DNA from: Acidobacteria bacterium 37-71-11
GTDB taxonomy: Bacteria; Acidobacteriota; Thermoanaerobaculia; Thermoanaerobaculales; Thermoanaerobaculaceae
Direction of reading: 5' to 3'
Assembly (NCBI GenBank): GCA_002279285.1
Contig: NCBR01000100.1
Coordinates: 1-9,437 of the forward strand
DNA length: 9,437 nucleotides
Position numbers and translations under genes: made by a program. Each line of letters begins with the position of its first letter. Within the stretch, counting starts at the first letter, position 1. The notes beneath the pieces were generated by a model. It was not told the origin of the DNA and did no database searches. It saw only the letters and a list, made by a program, of their open reading frames with translations. This document shows positions 7,007 to 9,437 of this stretch, one piece after another.

Positions 7007-8848
7007 ATGGGTGATCAGGCGAACCGCTGCGCCGTGGTCGGGGCCGGACTGACAGGCCTCGTAGCTGCATACCGGCTTGCACGCGCGGGCTGGAAGGTCA
7101 CCGTGTTCGAGCGGTACCCGGAGGCGGGCGGCCTCGTTGCCAGCTTCGCGGTCGGCGGGGAGCGGCTGGAGTGCTTCTATCACCACCTGTTCACCACCGA
7201 CACCGACATCCTGGCGCTCGCCGGGGAGCTCGGCCTCGGCTCCGAGATCGAGTGGCTCCCCTCGCGCATGGGGATCTACTCGTCCGGGCGCCTCTGGGAT
7301 TTCGGCACCCCGGTCTCCCTGCTGAAATTCGGCCCGCTGCCGTTGCTGGACAAGCTGCGCTTCGGCGCGTCCACGCTCCTGCTCAACCGCACCGCCGACT
7401 TTCACCGCTTCGAGGGCATCACCGCCCGCGAGTGGATCCTCGCGCACGCCGGCCGCAGGGCGTTCGACGCCGTCTGGGGCCCCCTCCTGCACCAGAAGTT
7501 CGCGGAGAAGGCCGACGAGGTGGCGATGGTCTGGCTTTGGGGGAAGGTGTACCTGCGCGGCCGATCGCGCTCGACGAGCGGCATGGGCGAGCGCCTCGGC
7601 TACATGAGAGGCTCGTTCGCACGCCTCGTGGACGCGCTCGTCGCCCGCCTGCGCGAATCTGGCGCCCGCCTCGAACTCGGCAACCCGGTACGGCGGATCT
7701 GGCGCAGCGAGGACGGCCTCGAGGTGCAGGCGCGGACCGGCGTCGAGCGCTTCGACACCGTGCTGTTCACCGCGGCCCCGGGCGAGCTGGTCAAGGTGGC
7801 GGGCGGCCAGGTCCCCGACGCCTACCGCGCGCGCCTCGACGGCCTCGCCTCGACGGCCGCTCTCTGCGTCGTGCTCGAGCTTTCGCGGTCGCTGTCGCCG
7901 TACTACTGGCTCAACATCGCCGACCCCGAGTTTCCGTTCGGGGGGTTGATCGAGCACACCAACTACATCCCGCGCGAGCGTTACGGCGGCCGCCACGTGC
8001 TCTACATCTCCAAGTACCTGTTCGCCGACAACCCGCTCTGGAGCGCGCGCGACGACGACGTGTGGGCCGCCTACCGTCCGTTCCTGCAGCGCGTCAACCC
8101 CGCCTTCGACGACAGCTGGGTGCTCGCCCGCCACCACTTCAAGGCCGCGTACGCGCAACCGGTGATCCCCTGCAACTACCCGAGCGTGATCCCGCAGTTC
8201 GAGACGCCGGTGGCCGGCCTGTTCCACGCCTGCATGGCGCAGATCTACCCCGAGGACCGCGGCCAGAACTACGCCGTCCGCTCCGGCAACCGCGCCGCCG
8301 AAGCGCCGATCAACATCGGTGCGCGCCGCCGCCGTTGCCAGCTGCTCCGTCCGGCGCTACGCTGCCCGGGCGAGGTGAACCATGCCCGGTTTCGCGGCCG
8401 TCCTCACCCCCTTGATCGCACTCACCATCGTTGCCCAGGCGGCGCTGCAGCCGCAGGGCACGCCGCCTTCGTCGAAAGAGGTGCGCGCCGAGATGGGGAT
8501 TCCGTCCTTGGGCGACGTGCGCGGGCAGAAGGATGCCGTGGGGTTTGCCTCGAACCCAGAACAGATGGCGAAGGTGTGGGAGCTTTCGGCGGCGCCGCCC
8601 GCCCCCGAGAAGCTGGGCGATCCGCCGCCGGCGGGGGTCGCGGGCGTGATCTGCGCCCACGACGACTACATCTACGCCGGGCGCGTGTACCGCCAGGTGC
8701 TGCCGCTCGTCACCGCCAAGACCGTGATCCTGGTCGGGGTCTTCCACAGGTACCGCGCCTTCGGCGCCCACGACGTCCTCGTCTTCGACTCCTACCGCGC
8801 GTGGCGCACCCCGGACGGCGACGTCCCCGTGTCGGGCCTCCGGGATGA
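7007..8848 (+). CDS. FAD-dependent oxidoreductase (protoporphyrinogen-oxidase/amine-oxidase-like), open frame extended past its natural end
   Basis: The N-terminus CAVVGAGLTGLVAAYRLARAGWKVTVFER (8-36) is a Rossmann FAD-binding motif (G12, G14, G17, acidic E35). PEAGGLVASF follows. The C-terminal FAD segment YPEDRGQNYAVRSG is at 414-427. This is the COG1232-like flavin oxidoreductase group that also resembles UDP-galactopyranose mutase and is common in glycan-synthesis clusters; no glycosyltransferase is nearby, so the substrate is unknown. Family members end shortly after this motif, so about 433-438 residues (stop expected near 8318) are convincing. The frame instead continues for about 175 codons to a TGA at 8846-8848. 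The added part is Arg/Pro-rich, crosses the next gene's promoter and overlaps that gene by 467 nt in another frame. A lost stop, an indel or an assembly error is likely. ATG 7007 is preferred to the in-frame TTG at 6998, which overlaps the -10 box. Confidence 0.82.
   Translation: MGDQANRCAVVGAGLTGLVAAYRLARAGWKVTVFERYPEAGGLVASFAVGGERLECFYHHLFTTDTDILALAGELGLGSEIEWLPSRMGIYSSGRLWDFGTPVSLLKFGPLPLLDKLRFGASTLLLNRTADFHRFEGITAREWILAHAGRRAFDAVWGPLLHQKFAEKADEVAMVWLWGKVYLRGRSRSTSGMGERLGYMRGSFARLVDALVARLRESGARLELGNPVRRIWRSEDGLEVQARTGVERFDTVLFTAAPGELVKVAGGQVPDAYRARLDGLASTAALCVVLELSRSLSPYYWLNIADPEFPFGGLIEHTNYIPRERYGGRHVLYISKYLFADNPLWSARDDDVWAAYRPFLQRVNPAFDDSWVLARHHFKAAYAQPVIPCNYPSVIPQFETPVAGLFHACMAQIYPEDRGQNYAVRSGNRAAEAPINIGARRRRCQLLRPALRCPGEVNHARFRGRPHPLDRTHHRCPGGAAAAGHAAFVERGARRDGDSVLGRRARAEGCRGVCLEPRTDGEGVGAFGGAARPREAGRSAAGGGRGRDLRPRRLHLRRARVPPGAAARHRQDRDPGRGLPQVPRLRRPRRPRLRLLPRVAHPGRRRPRVGPPG
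8335..8363 (+). promoter_or_regulatory. Sigma70-type promoter of the Memo-family gene
   Basis: TTGCCA (8335-8340), a 17-nt spacer and TACGCT (8358-8363) form a good promoter. The -35 is identical to that of the minus-strand operon at 2266-2271. The start would be near 8370, leaving a leader of about 12 nt with GAGGTG (8372-8377) 4 nt before the ATG. Its position inside the extended oxidoreductase frame argues that this DNA is really intergenic. Confidence 0.6.
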
Positions 8849-9437
8849 GATCTTGAGCCTGTTGCCCAAGGACAGCTTCGTGCGCGACGACGCGGCGCAG
8901 GACTCCGAGCACTCCCTGGAGGCGCTCGTGTTCTGGCTTAGGCACATGCGGCCGGACCTCCAGATCGTGCCGATCATCGTCCCCGCGATGGGGTTCCAGC
9001 GCATGCAGGAGCTGTCAGACCGGCTCGCAACCGCTGTCGCGACCGTGATGACCTCCCACAACTTGCGCCTCGGCCGTGACGTGGCGGTCGCGATCTCCTC
9101 CGACGCCGTCCATTACGGCGCGGATTTCGGCTACACGCCGTACGGCGACGGCGGCGTCGAGGCCTACGTCAAGGCGTGCGAGAAGGACCGCTCGCTGCTC
9201 ACCGGACCGCTGACAGGGCCAGTCACCTCCGCGAAGGTGGAGCAGTTCTACTCGACCTGCGTGAACCCCGAGGATCCTTCGCAGTACCGGCTCACCTGGT
9301 GCGGGCGCTTCGCCATCCCGCTCGGGATGCTGCTGCTCGAGCGGATCACCGCGGCGCTCGGGCTGCCCGCACCGGTCGGGCATCCGATCGCCTACGGCAC
9401 CTCGATCTCCGCGCCCGAGCTGCCGGTGCGCGACGTC
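8382..9437 (+). CDS. amrB: Memo-family protein (AmmeMemoRadiSam system protein B-like) with signal peptide, 3'-partial
   Basis: The 352 residues present are open at the right edge. Memo hallmarks appear in order: AHDDYIYAG (92-100, family PHAGYxYSG), VGVFHRYRAFG (118-128, family GPSHH), EHSLEAL (177-182), SSDAVHYG (239-246) and WCGRFAI (307-312). The three metal ligands reported for human MEMO1 (H49, H81, C244) correspond to H93, H122 and C307 here, so a metal site is plausible. Residues 4-20 (FAAVLTPLIALTIVAQA) form a signal peptide with an AQA cleavage site, unusual because Memo proteins are normally cytoplasmic; a roughly 60-residue linker precedes the domain. The start is firm: an in-frame TGA lies at 8376-8378, GAGGTG is 4 nt upstream, and the signal peptide begins at this ATG. 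About 45 residues follow WCGR, so little should be missing. The AMMECR1 and radical SAM partners are not in the window. The activity of bacterial members is unknown to me. Confidence 0.88.
   Translation, partial: MPGFAAVLTPLIALTIVAQAALQPQGTPPSSKEVRAEMGIPSLGDVRGQKDAVGFASNPEQMAKVWELSAAPPAPEKLGDPPPAGVAGVICAHDDYIYAGRVYRQVLPLVTAKTVILVGVFHRYRAFGAHDVLVFDSYRAWRTPDGDVPVSGLRDEILSLLPKDSFVRDDAAQDSEHSLEALVFWLRHMRPDLQIVPIIVPAMGFQRMQELSDRLATAVATVMTSHNLRLGRDVAVAISSDAVHYGADFGYTPYGDGGVEAYVKACEKDRSLLTGPLTGPVTSAKVEQFYSTCVNPEDPSQYRLTWCGRFAIPLGMLLLERITAALGLPAPVGHPIAYGTSISAPELPVRDV

Noticed and set aside
6908..8227. 439-codon minus-strand frame opposite the oxidoreductase
   Set aside because: Same shadow effect; the plus strand has clear FAD motifs at both ends of the protein.

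Overview
This is a roughly 70% GC bacterial window with six protein-coding genes and no RNA gene, CRISPR array or insertion sequence that I can support. A DUF5916/CBM9-like outer-membrane protein, a UvrD-type helicase, an Nfn-like flavoprotein pair and a Memo-family protein together suggest a Gram-negative soil or sediment bacterium of the Acidobacteriota / Gemmatimonadota / delta-proteobacterial kind. This placement is inference from gene content and composition; no phylogenetic marker is present.

Layout. On the minus strand, reading leftwards from about 2271, a sigma70-type promoter drives a two-gene operon. Its first gene is a SudB/NfnA-like FAD/NAD-binding [2Fe-2S] protein (1288-2148). 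The second is a GltA/NfnB/SudA-like flavoprotein with eight cluster cysteines, which overlaps it by 8 nt and runs off the left edge (1-1295). Between this operon and the rightward genes is a 287-bp divergent intergenic region. It holds an AT-rich patch with an 11-bp palindrome, a REP-like hairpin and a TATCCT -10 box.

On the plus strand are a UvrD/Rep/PcrA-family helicase (2436-4496), a secreted DUF5916 beta-barrel protein with an N-terminal CBM9-like domain (4735-6915), an FAD-dependent oxidoreductase of the protoporphyrinogen-oxidase/amine-oxidase superfamily (7007 onward), and a Memo-family protein with an N-terminal signal peptide (8382 to the right edge, 3'-partial). Each plus-strand gene has its own candidate promoter: TATCCT 6-8 nt before the start codon of the helicase and the oxidoreductase (leaderless arrangement), and TACGCT plus a Shine-Dalgarno for the other two. 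They therefore look like independently transcribed neighbours rather than one operon.

The strongest anomaly is the oxidoreductase. Its homologous part ends near codon 433-438 (about 8318), yet its frame has no stop until 8848, 467 nt inside the Memo gene. The added segment covers a good promoter (TTGCCA-N17-TACGCT) and then the out-of-frame Memo sequence. I read this as a lost stop codon, a small indel or an assembly error. Apart from the Nfn-like pair, I see no evidence that these genes form one system, and nothing here clearly amounts to an undescribed multi-gene system.
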